In this document: one piece after another, positions 27,701 through 35,267 of the stretch
Layout of the letters: every line of letters begins with the position of its first letter
How positions within the stretch are numbered: position 1 is the stretch's first letter
Source: Acetobacter senegalensis
Lineage (GTDB): Bacteria; Pseudomonadota; Alphaproteobacteria; Acetobacterales; Acetobacteraceae
Direction: 5' to 3'
Assembly (NCBI RefSeq): GCF_001580995.1
Contig: NZ_LHZU01000125.1
Span: forward strand, 1-54,652
DNA length: 54,652 nucleotides
Notes under the pieces: generated by a model
What the model saw: only the letters and a program-made list of their open reading frames with translations
Told to the model about the DNA's origin: nothing
Database searches by the model: none
Program-made: the position numbers and the translations under genes

Positions 27701-28345
27701 TATGATATTGATTATGGCGGCCTGGACCATGTGCTTGCACAAGGGCGGAACATAAATGTTCTGGTGCTGGATACGGAGGTTTATTCCAATACGGGTGGTC
27801 AATCTTCCAAGGCTACGCCTCTGGGGGCTTCCGCCAAATTTGCCGCAGCCGGAAAGCGTGTGCCCAGAAAAGATCTGGCGTTGCAGGCAATTTCCTATGG
27901 TAACGTGTATGTTGCGCAGATTGCCTTGGGCGCTAACCCGGAGCAGGCTGTTATCGCCATGCGAGAGGCGGAAGCCTATGATGGCCCATCGCTGGTGCTT
28001 GCTTATTCCCAGTGTATTGCACACGGTATTGATATGAGCACAGGCATGAAACAGCAGGCGCGGGCTGTTGCATCAGGGTACTGGCCTCTGTTCCGCTTTG
28101 ATCCGACGATGCGCAAAAACGGGCTGAATCCTTTCCGGTTGGATTCAACGCGCCCCCGTATTCCTTTGAAGGATTATGCGTATCGGGAACTGCGCTACAA
28201 GATTCTCTCTCGCACCCATCCGGAAGCAGCCGGGCACTTGTTGGATCAGGCACAGGCAGCCGCCAATGAACGCTATCGGGTTTATGAAGATATGGCCGCG
28301 CGTGATGGAAGCCGCTTTCTGCCCCATTGGGAGGATGTAAAGTGA
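24770..28345 (+). CDS. nifJ: pyruvate:ferredoxin (flavodoxin) oxidoreductase
   Basis: Large single-chain PFOR that converts pyruvate and CoA to acetyl-CoA and CO2 with reduced ferredoxin or flavodoxin. At about 1191 residues it is full length. Domain landmarks are YPITPSSPMAELAD near residue 28, the substrate region TSSQGLMLMLPNMFKIAGE, two ferredoxin motifs (CLQCGQCSIVCP near 693 and CTGCSVCVENCP near 749), the proximal cluster ligands GACAGCGE near 820, ATGCSAI and SQCIAHGID, and thiamine diphosphate binding GGDGWAYDIDYGG near 970. All expected cysteines are present. GGAGG lies upstream; the GTG just before the ATG is an alternative start. Such oxygen-sensitive enzymes are unexpected in strict aerobes. 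Confidence 0.95.
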   Translation: MTEQTITTDGNTAVAHIAYRVNEVCAIYPITPSSPMAELADTWSDQGVQNIWGEIPLVQEMQAEGGAAGCVHGSLQSGALTTTFTSSQGLMLMLPNMFKIAGELTSTVFHVAARALAAGASSIFGDHQDIMVARTTGFALLGASSVQEAHDLALIAQAATLAARVPFIHFADGFRTSHEYNGVTLVPDDVIRAMIDETHVLAHRQRALSPEHPFIRGTWQNPDTYFQTRESVNPFYERVPDHVQAAMQRFATLTGRSYDLFQYDGAPDPDRVVICMGSGAEVVRETAKWLCQQGEKVGCLQVRLYRPFSAKHFIAALPKSVTSIAVLDRTKEPGAPMEPLHADVVSVLAEAVADGAFPHMPKVIGGRYGLSSRDFNPGMARAVFDELSKPVPKNRFTVGIIDDVGHTHLDYDETFDIEPAGTVRCLFYGLGADGTVGANKNSVKILSEKPGWYAQAYFDYDSHKSGGQTVSHVRFGKQPITAPYLIRHADFVACHKFDFLFRRDVLGAANSGATFLLNSPYSVEDVWDQLPRKVQDQIVSKKLRFFVINASDVALKLGLGPRVNTILQTCFFHLSNVLPPEEAIAEIKKAIQKTYGAKGDAVVRLNYAAVDAAIAALHEVTVPDQATGNVPMPLIIPADAPLFVQQVTGEIMAGRGDLIPVSHMPVDGTFPGGTTQYEKRNIAVEVPVWDPDSCLQCGQCSIVCPHSVIRAKMYDEDELADAPDSFKSAPVNARGYPSSRFTLQFYVEDCTGCSVCVENCPAITEDGSKRAINMGEKLPILNQERQNIAFFEKLPDMDRASINEANVRGIQFLEPLFEFSGACAGCGEAPYLKLVSQLFGDRLQIANATGCSAIFAGNTPAHAWKANAEGRGVAWSNSLFEDNAEFGLGFRVAADKQASLARQLLQKLSAVVGEELVNALLASTQHTEAELGEQRRRVALLKEKLKGIKTPDAIMLLSVADFLVHRSIWIIGGDGWAYDIDYGGLDHVLAQGRNINVLVLDTEVYSNTGGQSSKATPLGASAKFAAAGKRVPRKDLALQAISYGNVYVAQIALGANPEQAVIAMREAEAYDGPSLVLAYSQCIAHGIDMSTGMKQQARAVASGYWPLFRFDPTMRKNGLNPFRLDSTRPRIPLKDYAYRELRYKILSRTHPEAAGHLLDQAQAAANERYRVYEDMAARDGSRFLPHWEDVK

Positions 28346-28368
28346 GCGGGGGAACGGAGACAGACACA

Positions 28369-29370
28369 ATGGATCTGACCACCCGGTATCTTGGGCTTGA
28401 TCTCAAACATCCCATTGTTGCATCCGCATCGCCACTGACAAAAGATCTGGACGGTATTCTGCGCGTGGTGGATGCAGGTGCAGCCGCCATTGTCATGGCC
28501 TCTGTCTATGAAGAGGACATTGTGCGGGAGGAAATGGCAGAAGCGGCTCTGTTTGAAATGGGAGAGGAGACCCAGCCTGAGGCTGCTGGCTATTTTCCGG
28601 CTCTCTCCTATGGCACGCCGCTGGATGCACGGTTGACTGTGTTACAGCGTGCGGCTGAACGGGCAGGTGTGCCCATTATTGCCAGCCTGAATGGGTGTAC
28701 GCTGGCAGGCTGGGTAGATTTTGCCAGCAAGATGGAACAGGCAGGGGCTGCCGCAATCGAATTAAATTTCTGGCGTGTCCCGACAGATTTTAATGAGAGC
28801 GGGCAAGAGGTTGAGGCGCTTTACCTTACTATTTTGCGCGCCGTAAAAGCCCGTGTGGCCATTCCGGTCAGTGTAAAACTGTCCCCTTTTCTGAGTGCTC
28901 CCGGCAATATGGCCAAGCGCCTTGCTGAAGCGGGGGCAGATGGTCTGGTATTGTTCAATCGTTTCTACGAACCCGGATTTAACCCTGTTTCCATGAGTAT
29001 TGAGGAAGATTTCCGGTTCAGTTCTTCCTATGACCTCCGCCTCCCGCTGATGTGGACGGGATTGCTGTCTGGCCATTTTTCTACGGATTTTGCGGTTTCA
29101 ACAGGGGTTAATTCTGGAGCGGATGTGATCCGTTGCATGTTGGCCGGGGCTAATGTCACCATGGTCACATCCGCTCTGTTACAGTATGGTCCATGGCATA
29201 TTCAGACAATGCTGGAAGAGGTGCGCTGCTGGATGGAGCAGAAAGGGATAGAGAGCATTGCTTCTGTCCGTGGCCGTTTGGCGGCACGTGGCACACCAGC
29301 TCATCAGGCGCAGTTCCTGCGGGAAGAATACCGAAGCATTCTGATGACTGCATCTTCTCAAAAAATATAA
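28369..29370 (+). CDS. dihydroorotate dehydrogenase-like flavoprotein
   Basis: TIM-barrel FMN protein related to class 1 dihydroorotate dehydrogenase, about 333 residues. The opening MDLTTRYLGLDLKHPIVASASPLT and the motifs ASLNGCT, VSVKLSPFL and the GANVTMVTSALLQYGP phosphate-binding end fit the DHOD-like subgroup often found beside nifJ. The ATG at 28369 lies nine bases after GGAG; a GTG at 28342 overlapping the nifJ stop is an alternative. A role in pyrimidine synthesis is unlikely given the context. A redox role with PFOR is possible, but the reaction is unknown. Confidence 0.85.
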   Translation: MDLTTRYLGLDLKHPIVASASPLTKDLDGILRVVDAGAAAIVMASVYEEDIVREEMAEAALFEMGEETQPEAAGYFPALSYGTPLDARLTVLQRAAERAGVPIIASLNGCTLAGWVDFASKMEQAGAAAIELNFWRVPTDFNESGQEVEALYLTILRAVKARVAIPVSVKLSPFLSAPGNMAKRLAEAGADGLVLFNRFYEPGFNPVSMSIEEDFRFSSSYDLRLPLMWTGLLSGHFSTDFAVSTGVNSGADVIRCMLAGANVTMVTSALLQYGPWHIQTMLEEVRCWMEQKGIESIASVRGRLAARGTPAHQAQFLREEYRSILMTASSQKI

Positions 29371-29391
29371 ATGTCTTCTGAAAGGTCAATT

Positions 29392-30411
29392 ATGACTGAG
29401 GTCTTTTCAAAAGAGAGCGTGTCCTGCGGGTATGTTCAGGATGCCGCAGAGATGACGGTGCCTGCAAATCAAAAAAGTCATCAGCTTTTTGAAAGTCTCA
29501 TTGCGCGGGCGGCCAGATTATCATCTCCCATGTCAACCGGTGTTATCTGGCCCTGCGAGCAGCACGCTCTTGAAGGCGCGCTGGATGCAGCGGAGCATGG
29601 CCTCATGCAGCCGGTTCTGATTGGCGATAAACGGACCATCACCCAGTTGGCGGAAGCATGCAATTATGATCTGGGTAAAGCAGAAATTATTGATGTTCCT
29701 ACGCCGGAAGCAGCCGCAACACAGGGCGTGTCTCTGGTCCGGGAAGGGCGGCTGCGCACCTTGATGAAGGGAAGCCTGCATACAGATATTCTGATGCATG
29801 CCATTGTTGCCCCAGATCAGGGGTTGAGAACAAATCGGCGTGTTAGCCACGTCTTTTTATTGGCTATTCCGGATTATAGTGATCTTGTTTTTGTAACAGA
29901 TGCTGCCATCAACATTTTTCCTGATCTGGAAGCAAAGCGCGATATTGTTCAAAACGCGATTGATCTGCATATCGGGTTGGGACTGGGAGAGCCCAGAGTT
30001 GCTCTTTTATCTGCGGTAGAAGTTGTGAACCCCAAAATTCCCGGCACGGTCGATGCCGCCTGTTTATGCAAGATGGCGGAAAGGAAGCAGATTCAGGGAG
30101 GAATACTGGACGGTCCGCTTGCCATGGATAACGCGGTTAACATAGAGGCCGCGCGCATCAAGGGTATTGAATCCCCAGTGGCGGGCCGCGCCCAAATCCT
30201 TGTTTCTCCTGATCTTGAATCAGGAAACATGCTCGCAAAGAACATGATTTTTATGTCCCATGCAGAGTCTGCTGGTATTGTTCTGGGGGCAAAAGTTCCC
30301 ATTCTGTTAACCAGCAGGGCAGATAGTGTTCAGGCGCGGCTGGCTTCTGTTGCTGTGGGGGCGCTATATGCAGATTATCTGGCGCGTAACAACGTTAGTC
30401 AGAAATATTGA
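29392..30411 (+). CDS. phosphate acetyl/butyryltransferase family enzyme
   Basis: Enzyme of the phosphate acyltransferase family (Pta/Ptb type) that exchanges the CoA of an acyl-CoA for phosphate. Recognisable parts are PVLIGDKRTITQLAE, MKGSLHTDILMHAIV, the RRVSHVFLLAIPDY stretch, KIPGTVDAACLCKMAERKQIQGGILDGPLAMDNAV and PILLTSRADSVQARLASVAVGALYA. The ATG at 29392 after AAAGG is preferred to one at 29371 with no binding site. It lies at the end of the nifJ operon and would turn PFOR-derived acetyl-CoA into acetyl-phosphate. No acetate kinase gene is visible in the window. Its end overlaps the convergent regulator gene by 17 bases. Confidence 0.85.
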   Translation: MTEVFSKESVSCGYVQDAAEMTVPANQKSHQLFESLIARAARLSSPMSTGVIWPCEQHALEGALDAAEHGLMQPVLIGDKRTITQLAEACNYDLGKAEIIDVPTPEAAATQGVSLVREGRLRTLMKGSLHTDILMHAIVAPDQGLRTNRRVSHVFLLAIPDYSDLVFVTDAAINIFPDLEAKRDIVQNAIDLHIGLGLGEPRVALLSAVEVVNPKIPGTVDAACLCKMAERKQIQGGILDGPLAMDNAVNIEAARIKGIESPVAGRAQILVSPDLESGNMLAKNMIFMSHAESAGIVLGAKVPILLTSRADSVQARLASVAVGALYADYLARNNVSQKY

Positions 30412-31366
30412 GCGCCTTCATTTTACGGTAAAGCGTGGCACGGCTTACACCCAGACTTTGAGCCGTGGCGCTTACGTTACCCTGACAGCCAGCCAAGGCG
30501 GAACGGATCACACTTTCTTCCGCTTTTTCAAAACTCACGGTGCCTTCTGAGTTCAGCTCGCCCAACAGGTGGGGATGGTCCTGAATCATATCATCCGTCC
30601 AGCCCATCAGGGTGCGGGCGGCATGGGTTGCACCTGTCACTTCCCCATCGGTGTTGATTGCAACCAGAGGGGAGGAGCAGTCTTCAGCAGGGCCAAGAGT
30701 GAGAATTCTGTCTCCCTCATAGCGTGTGCGGAAAAGCTGTTCTTCAATCCGGCGTCCTGACAGCATCAGTGTTTCTGTCACCAGCGCGGCATAAGGGCGG
30801 GTGGTATTTCCGCTTAACGCAGCAAGGTTAAGCGCACCTGCAAGTTGGCCTTGCGCATCAAATAGAGGTACGGCGTAACTGGCCAGAAGGGAAAAACAGA
30901 AACGCCAATGGTCGCCTTGTCCCAGAAAAATGGGGCATTGCTCTTTTATGCAGGTGCCAACGCCATTTGTTCCAGCTACGGCTTCGTTCCAGATGGCGCC
31001 TTTTCGCAGATACAGGCGGCGGCAGACGGAAAGATGCGTTTCATCCGCACAGCGTGCCAGAATGGTGGCGTCCGGATCAGCCAGCAACACCATCAGGCCC
31101 ATACCTTGCACAAGCTTGAACAGCCTGCGCATCTCGCCCATGGCGGATTTCAGCAGAATGGCGGAACGACTACTGATATGCAGGAACTCGGCGGATGAGA
31201 GCACATCTGCTGTCCATCCCTGAGCAGGGTCCAGATTGTAAGCAGACATACAGCGCTGCCACGATTGCTGGACATGCGGCGCATTCAGGGGCGCAACAGG
31301 GTAGGTTAGGCGGCGGGAAAGGCTATCACTTTCCGTCTCTGATATAGATTTTTGCTTACCATTCAT
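30395..31366 (-). CDS. AcoR-like regulator with GAF and Fis domains but no AAA+ module
   Basis: A transcription regulator resembling AcoR, the acetoin-catabolism activator. The N-terminal part has the family opening (HVQQSWQRCMSAYNLDP), a GAF-like sensor (roughly residues 85-230, with WNEAVAGTNGVGTCI), a short PAS-like stretch (SSPLVAINTDGEVTGATHAARTLMG) and a C-terminal Fis-type HTH (SALAGCQGNVSATAQSLGVSRATLYRKMKAL). The sigma-54-contacting AAA+ domain (GAFTGA and Walker motifs) is absent, so it is not a conventional sigma-54 activator. AGGAGG lies 12 bases before a TTG at 31381, which may be the true start. It is convergent with the nifJ operon and a candidate regulator of it. Confidence 0.82.
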   Translation of the reverse strand: MNGKQKSISETESDSLSRRLTYPVAPLNAPHVQQSWQRCMSAYNLDPAQGWTADVLSSAEFLHISSRSAILLKSAMGEMRRLFKLVQGMGLMVLLADPDATILARCADETHLSVCRRLYLRKGAIWNEAVAGTNGVGTCIKEQCPIFLGQGDHWRFCFSLLASYAVPLFDAQGQLAGALNLAALSGNTTRPYAALVTETLMLSGRRIEEQLFRTRYEGDRILTLGPAEDCSSPLVAINTDGEVTGATHAARTLMGWTDDMIQDHPHLLGELNSEGTVSFEKAEESVIRSALAGCQGNVSATAQSLGVSRATLYRKMKALNISD

Positions 31367-31509
31367 GCAGTTACCAGCCAACTCGTTTTTTATCCTCCTT
31401 ATTGAAGCAAGGAGACCGTTTTTTGAGCTTTGGCCTACCTGATACTATACCTCACGATATATGTTAAAGAAAATTCTGTGAGGGAAGTAGGGGGGCAGCG
31501 GGCGTGCCT

Positions 31510-32400
31510 TTACCAGAGATACACGAACTTCATGTAGTAAGCGTTTGTTTCCGGGGTATTGCGTCCTTCCAGAGAGTGAGAGTAGCGGGCGGTGAAGGAA
31601 ACATGCTTCGAGATATTGAACATGATACCCGGGCCCATCGCAATTTCCCGGCTGTTTGAATTATCCAGATAGTGGCCAGATGTATTATCGTACGTGCCAG
31701 TTACATTCTGCCAGTCAAAGGCTAGAAATGGTTCGATCTTCTGGGTGGCTTTCCAGCTGAAACGCAGGTTTGTGTAAAATACAACACCAGGGGAATAGCT
31801 GTGTTGCCCTTTGATGTGTTTTGTAGAACCCGTTACAGTTCCTGCATCGCCATCAAAGCTGAAATGTTTCCACTCGTAATCAAAGATAAAACTGGAAATG
31901 TTGGACCAGTAATTGGGGGATGTTGCATCCCGTGTGCCAACGGGGGTCTGCATGAAGGTCTGAAACCCGAAGGTGCTGTGCGCATTGGGCTTGAACCATG
32001 CTGCAGGCCCTACAATGGTCGGTCCGAACCCACCATAATTTGAGCCATCTGCAAGCGTGAAGCTTTCGCTTTGAATAAGTTCAAAGGCAAAACCAACATG
32101 CGGAATGGCGTCAAAGCTACGGAAATGCACGTATTTGGTCATGCCTGACCAGGTGTGGCTGCCGCCACGCGCTTCCCGTTGCCCCACGCTGTTGTAAGAG
32201 TTACCGGCGGCGTTACCGTCCCCGTACTGCACCAGAACGTTGAAGGGCTTGAAATCAACCGGCAGATCATATTCGTGGGGACCGATAATCCCGAGTGTAA
32301 TGTCTGCCGCACGGGCTGAAGAGGCATAAACCAGTGCCATACTGGGTATGACCAAACGAAGCAGAGAGCGCAGCCGCTCCGGCTTTTCTGTCAGACGCAT
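31510..32400 (-). CDS. outer-membrane channel-like protein (phenol meta-pathway SphA type)
   Basis: A 296-residue exported protein with a signal peptide (PSMALVYASSARA) and an amphipathic beta-strand pattern ending VYLW. It resembles the COG4313 or 'MetA-pathway of phenol degradation' barrel proteins thought to move hydrophobic or aromatic compounds across the outer membrane. The characteristic segments are FGFQTFMQTPVGT and SPGVVFYTNLRFSWKATQKIEPFLAFDW. It lies 65 bases downstream of the PQQ dehydrogenase gene, with a strong terminator between them. It might admit or release substrate or product of that dehydrogenase; this is inference. Confidence 0.75.
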   Translation of the reverse strand: MRLTEKPERLRSLLRLVIPSMALVYASSARAADITLGIIGPHEYDLPVDFKPFNVLVQYGDGNAAGNSYNSVGQREARGGSHTWSGMTKYVHFRSFDAIPHVGFAFELIQSESFTLADGSNYGGFGPTIVGPAAWFKPNAHSTFGFQTFMQTPVGTRDATSPNYWSNISSFIFDYEWKHFSFDGDAGTVTGSTKHIKGQHSYSPGVVFYTNLRFSWKATQKIEPFLAFDWQNVTGTYDNTSGHYLDNSNSREIAMGPGIMFNISKHVSFTARYSHSLEGRNTPETNAYYMKFVYLW

Positions 32401-32410
32401 GAGAAGAATT

Positions 32411-32452
32411 TCCGTAAAAAGAAACGGGGCTCCGGTCAGAACCGGGAGCCCC
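32411..32452 (-). terminator. strong intrinsic terminator after the PQQ dehydrogenase gene
   Basis: On the minus strand a long hairpin (GGGGCTCC with GGAGCCCC, extended by GGT/ACC around CAGA) is followed by GTTTCTTTTT. It lies directly after the dehydrogenase stop codon and before the outer-membrane protein gene, so the latter is likely to be expressed less or from its own start. Confidence 0.8.
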
Positions 32453-32465
32453 GCAATATGTCCAC

Positions 32466-34922
32466 TTATTGGGCGTTGGAGCCCTGAGCGCCATCGAGCG
32501 TATAGGCAATGATGTAATCACCACTGCGTGTGCCCAGGCCGCCATGGCCACCAGCAGCAATCAGCACATACTGCTTGCCACCGACTTCGTAAGACATGGG
32601 TGTTGCCTGTCCACCAGCGGGCAGACGATCACGCCAGATCACCTTGCCGGTGGAAAGGTCAAAGGCGCGGAGATAGTCATCCGCTGTGGCACCCATGAAT
32701 ACCACGCCACCTTTGGTTACAATATTGCCACCAATATTATACATCCCGGTAGGTAGCGGCAGGTTGTTGTGGGTCCGGAAAGGCCCCGTATCCCGCGTTG
32801 TGCCAACAGGGTGCTGCCAGACAATCTTCTTCGTAACGAGGTCAATTGCAGTCAGCGTGCCCCATACCGGCCCTTTGCAGGGAATCTGCAGTGGGTTCAG
32901 CCAGGGGTTGGTGTAGGCAATGTAAGGTGTGCCGTAATCCGGGGAGACAGAAAGAGCGTCACCCTTTGCGGCAGGTTCTTCACCCTGACCTGTCCATTTA
33001 GGTAGCTTGCCGGTTTCTTCCAGCGTGGAGCGCTTGTCCAGCTTGATACGGAACGGCAGATAGCTTGCATTGGCCAGTAGGATCTTGCGCTGCGGGTCAA
33101 TGGTGATGCCCTGCCAGTCCACTACGCCATAGAATGCCGGATAGACAATGGTTGTCTTGCCAACATGCGGTGGTGTGAACTGCCCTTCATAGGCAGACTG
33201 ACGATACTCGATACGGCAGATCATCTGATCCAGCAGGGTTGCACCCCACATGTCCGTTTCTTTCAGGTCAGGCGGTGTAAGGGAAGGCATGGCTGTCGGA
33301 TAGGGCTGCGTGGGAGATACGCGGTCATCCGGAGCAATACCTGCGGTCGGGACCGGCTTTTCTTCCACCGGATAACCGGGCACAGGCTGGCCGGTGCGAC
33401 GGTCAAGCACAAAGAATTCCCCGCGTTTGGTGCTTTGCACCAGAGCAGGAACGTTCTCCCCGTTCGGGCCGGGCAGATCAACCATGGAAGGTCCGGACGG
33501 AAGGTCCATATCCCACAGGTCATGATGCACGGTCTGATACGTCCAGCGGCGTTCACCGGTTTCAATATCAAGTGCAATGGTGGCGGAGGAGGTGGCATCG
33601 TCAAACGGACGGCGTGATCCACCCCAGTTGTCCGGCGGAGAGTTACCGGTGGGAATGTAAACCAGACCGAGATTGAGGTCTGCCGTGTAAACACCCCAGG
33701 CGTTGGGGGTATCGCGCGTCAGCACATCATCCGGGCCGGGTTTCCAGGTTTCCGGGGTATGTCCCGCATCCCATGCCCATTCAATTTCACCCGTGGTGGC
33801 ATTGAACGCACGGATGGCGCCAGAGGGTTCAAAGTTCGCCTGGTTATCAAAAATCCAGCCGCCGGTAATAACCCGGTTCTTCGCCACCATGGGCGGAGAG
33901 GTGACAAAGTGGAAGCCCAGCGGCACGTGGCCCAGATACTGGCGCAGGGAGATGAACCCGTGATCGCCAAAATCATCACACGGTTTGCCGGTTTCCGCGT
34001 TGACCGCCACCATCCGCACGTCTGCTACAGGAGAGTAGATACGGTTGCGGCAGCTTGTCTGGATTTCATCCGGAATGTGGTAGTAGGACACGCCACGGCA
34101 GGCCAGATAGACGTTCTTGTCCAGATCAGCCGTGTTGGGCTTGGGATCGAACTTCCATTTGATCTTGCCAGTAGCTGCATCCACAGCCATCACCCAGCTA
34201 TGGGGGGTACACATATAAAGTGTGTCCCCAACCTTGATGGGGGTCAGTTCCAGGTTGAACTCATGGCCCTGATCCGGGCCAGCAACCGTTCCTTCACCTT
34301 CCTGCTGCACGTCACCCGTGCGCGTCGTCCAAGCCCGTTTCAGGTGGCTGACATTGGCAGTGGTGATCTGGCCCAGAGGAGAATAACGGTCTCCGCCCAC
34401 TGTCCGGCCATAGGCAGACCAGTCTCCATCCGGCACGCCATCAGAGGCCATGTCGCTCTGGCCCTGCGCGTTCATGCGGTCAGCCGGCACGCTGCCATTG
34501 ATGGAGTAGGAAGAGAAGCAACTGGCGAAAACAACAAAGGTGGAGACGGCAACCGCACCCAGCACTTCGCGTTTGTCTGTAAGCCAGCTTGCGCCCGTGC
34601 GCCACACCCAGGGGAGCAGCAACCAGACACCAAGGCCAATCAGGGTAAGAAGACGAACTTCCAGCCCCCAGATATTGAAGCCAACTTCAAAGAGGGACCA
34701 GATGGTGGCCACCAGCAGCAGGGCTGCATACAGGCGGGCGGCCAGTTTTGGGTTTTTGAAGCTACTGAAGACAATGGCAAGCAGTACACCGCCCGCCAGA
34801 ATATAGAACCAGGACCCGCCAAGGAAGAGCAGTTCAGCCCCTCCCAGAAACAGGAACAGCCCAATAAGAGTCAGTAAGGCTGAGGTTATTATGGAAATTA
34901 ACCCCTTATTACTCTCTTGCAT
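32466..34922 (-). CDS. gcd: membrane-bound PQQ-dependent glucose-type dehydrogenase
   Basis: Quinoprotein that oxidises sugars in the periplasm and feeds electrons to ubiquinone. The 818-residue length and an N-terminal set of five hydrophobic helices (first ~130 residues) match Escherichia coli Gcd. The PQQ beta-propeller shows GGDRYSPLGQITTANVSHL, LACRGVSYY, NLGLVYIPTGNSPPDNWGG, WTYQTVHHDLWDMDLP and the closing GGKQYVLIAAGGHGG. Glucose is the likeliest substrate; quinate or polyol dehydrogenases share this build, so substrate is not certain. A strong terminator follows. In acetic acid bacteria such enzymes drive rapid incomplete oxidation. Confidence 0.9.
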   Translation of the reverse strand: MQESNKGLISIITSALLTLIGLFLFLGGAELLFLGGSWFYILAGGVLLAIVFSSFKNPKLAARLYAALLLVATIWSLFEVGFNIWGLEVRLLTLIGLGVWLLLPWVWRTGASWLTDKREVLGAVAVSTFVVFASCFSSYSINGSVPADRMNAQGQSDMASDGVPDGDWSAYGRTVGGDRYSPLGQITTANVSHLKRAWTTRTGDVQQEGEGTVAGPDQGHEFNLELTPIKVGDTLYMCTPHSWVMAVDAATGKIKWKFDPKPNTADLDKNVYLACRGVSYYHIPDEIQTSCRNRIYSPVADVRMVAVNAETGKPCDDFGDHGFISLRQYLGHVPLGFHFVTSPPMVAKNRVITGGWIFDNQANFEPSGAIRAFNATTGEIEWAWDAGHTPETWKPGPDDVLTRDTPNAWGVYTADLNLGLVYIPTGNSPPDNWGGSRRPFDDATSSATIALDIETGERRWTYQTVHHDLWDMDLPSGPSMVDLPGPNGENVPALVQSTKRGEFFVLDRRTGQPVPGYPVEEKPVPTAGIAPDDRVSPTQPYPTAMPSLTPPDLKETDMWGATLLDQMICRIEYRQSAYEGQFTPPHVGKTTIVYPAFYGVVDWQGITIDPQRKILLANASYLPFRIKLDKRSTLEETGKLPKWTGQGEEPAAKGDALSVSPDYGTPYIAYTNPWLNPLQIPCKGPVWGTLTAIDLVTKKIVWQHPVGTTRDTGPFRTHNNLPLPTGMYNIGGNIVTKGGVVFMGATADDYLRAFDLSTGKVIWRDRLPAGGQATPMSYEVGGKQYVLIAAGGHGGLGTRSGDYIIAYTLDGAQGSNAQ

Positions 34923-34945
34923 GATGTGTTTCTCTCAGAGTGTGT

Positions 34946-35092
34946 TCAATCGGCCAGAGCAGCCTGTGAAGCAATCAGTTCCACGTCTGTCAGCGACCAG
35001 CGTGTCTGATGAACAGGAAGTGCCTTGAAATTGTCACTACTGAAAGAGGGTTGGTCACCGATGTTTGTAGCAAAAAACCGGAACTGTTTCAC
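34946..35092 (-). CDS. possible small ORF upstream of the PQQ dehydrogenase gene
   Basis: A 48-codon frame starting with GTG and ending at TGA, 23 bases before the dehydrogenase start codon and on the same strand. The translation begins VKQFRFFATNIGDQPSF and ends ELIASQAALAD. Its composition looks protein-like, with a balanced set of residues and an HQTRWSLTDVELIA segment suited to a helix. A stop codon closely precedes the GTG and no good ribosome binding site is seen. No homologue is recognised. It could be a genuine leader or small protein gene, or chance. Confidence 0.38.
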   Translation of the reverse strand: MKQFRFFATNIGDQPSFSSDNFKALPVHQTRWSLTDVELIASQAALAD

Positions 35093-35267
35093 GGATGAGA
35101 CACTTCAGACGGTCTGACACACTTTTGCCCCGTATGCAGTGGGGAGGCTTCACACGGAGACTCCTTTCCCTGTGGGACGAGCGGTGCGCCACCACCTTGT
35201 GTGGAAAACAGTCTCGGAGACGTGAAAAAAGGGACGTGAGTGCTTCAGACGTAATAAAAGCCGAGTG
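35093..35267. other. intergenic region between antiporter gene end and small ORF
   Basis: About 175 bases that should contain the promoter of the PQQ dehydrogenase gene. No clear consensus promoter or hairpin was identified. Confidence 0.4.
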
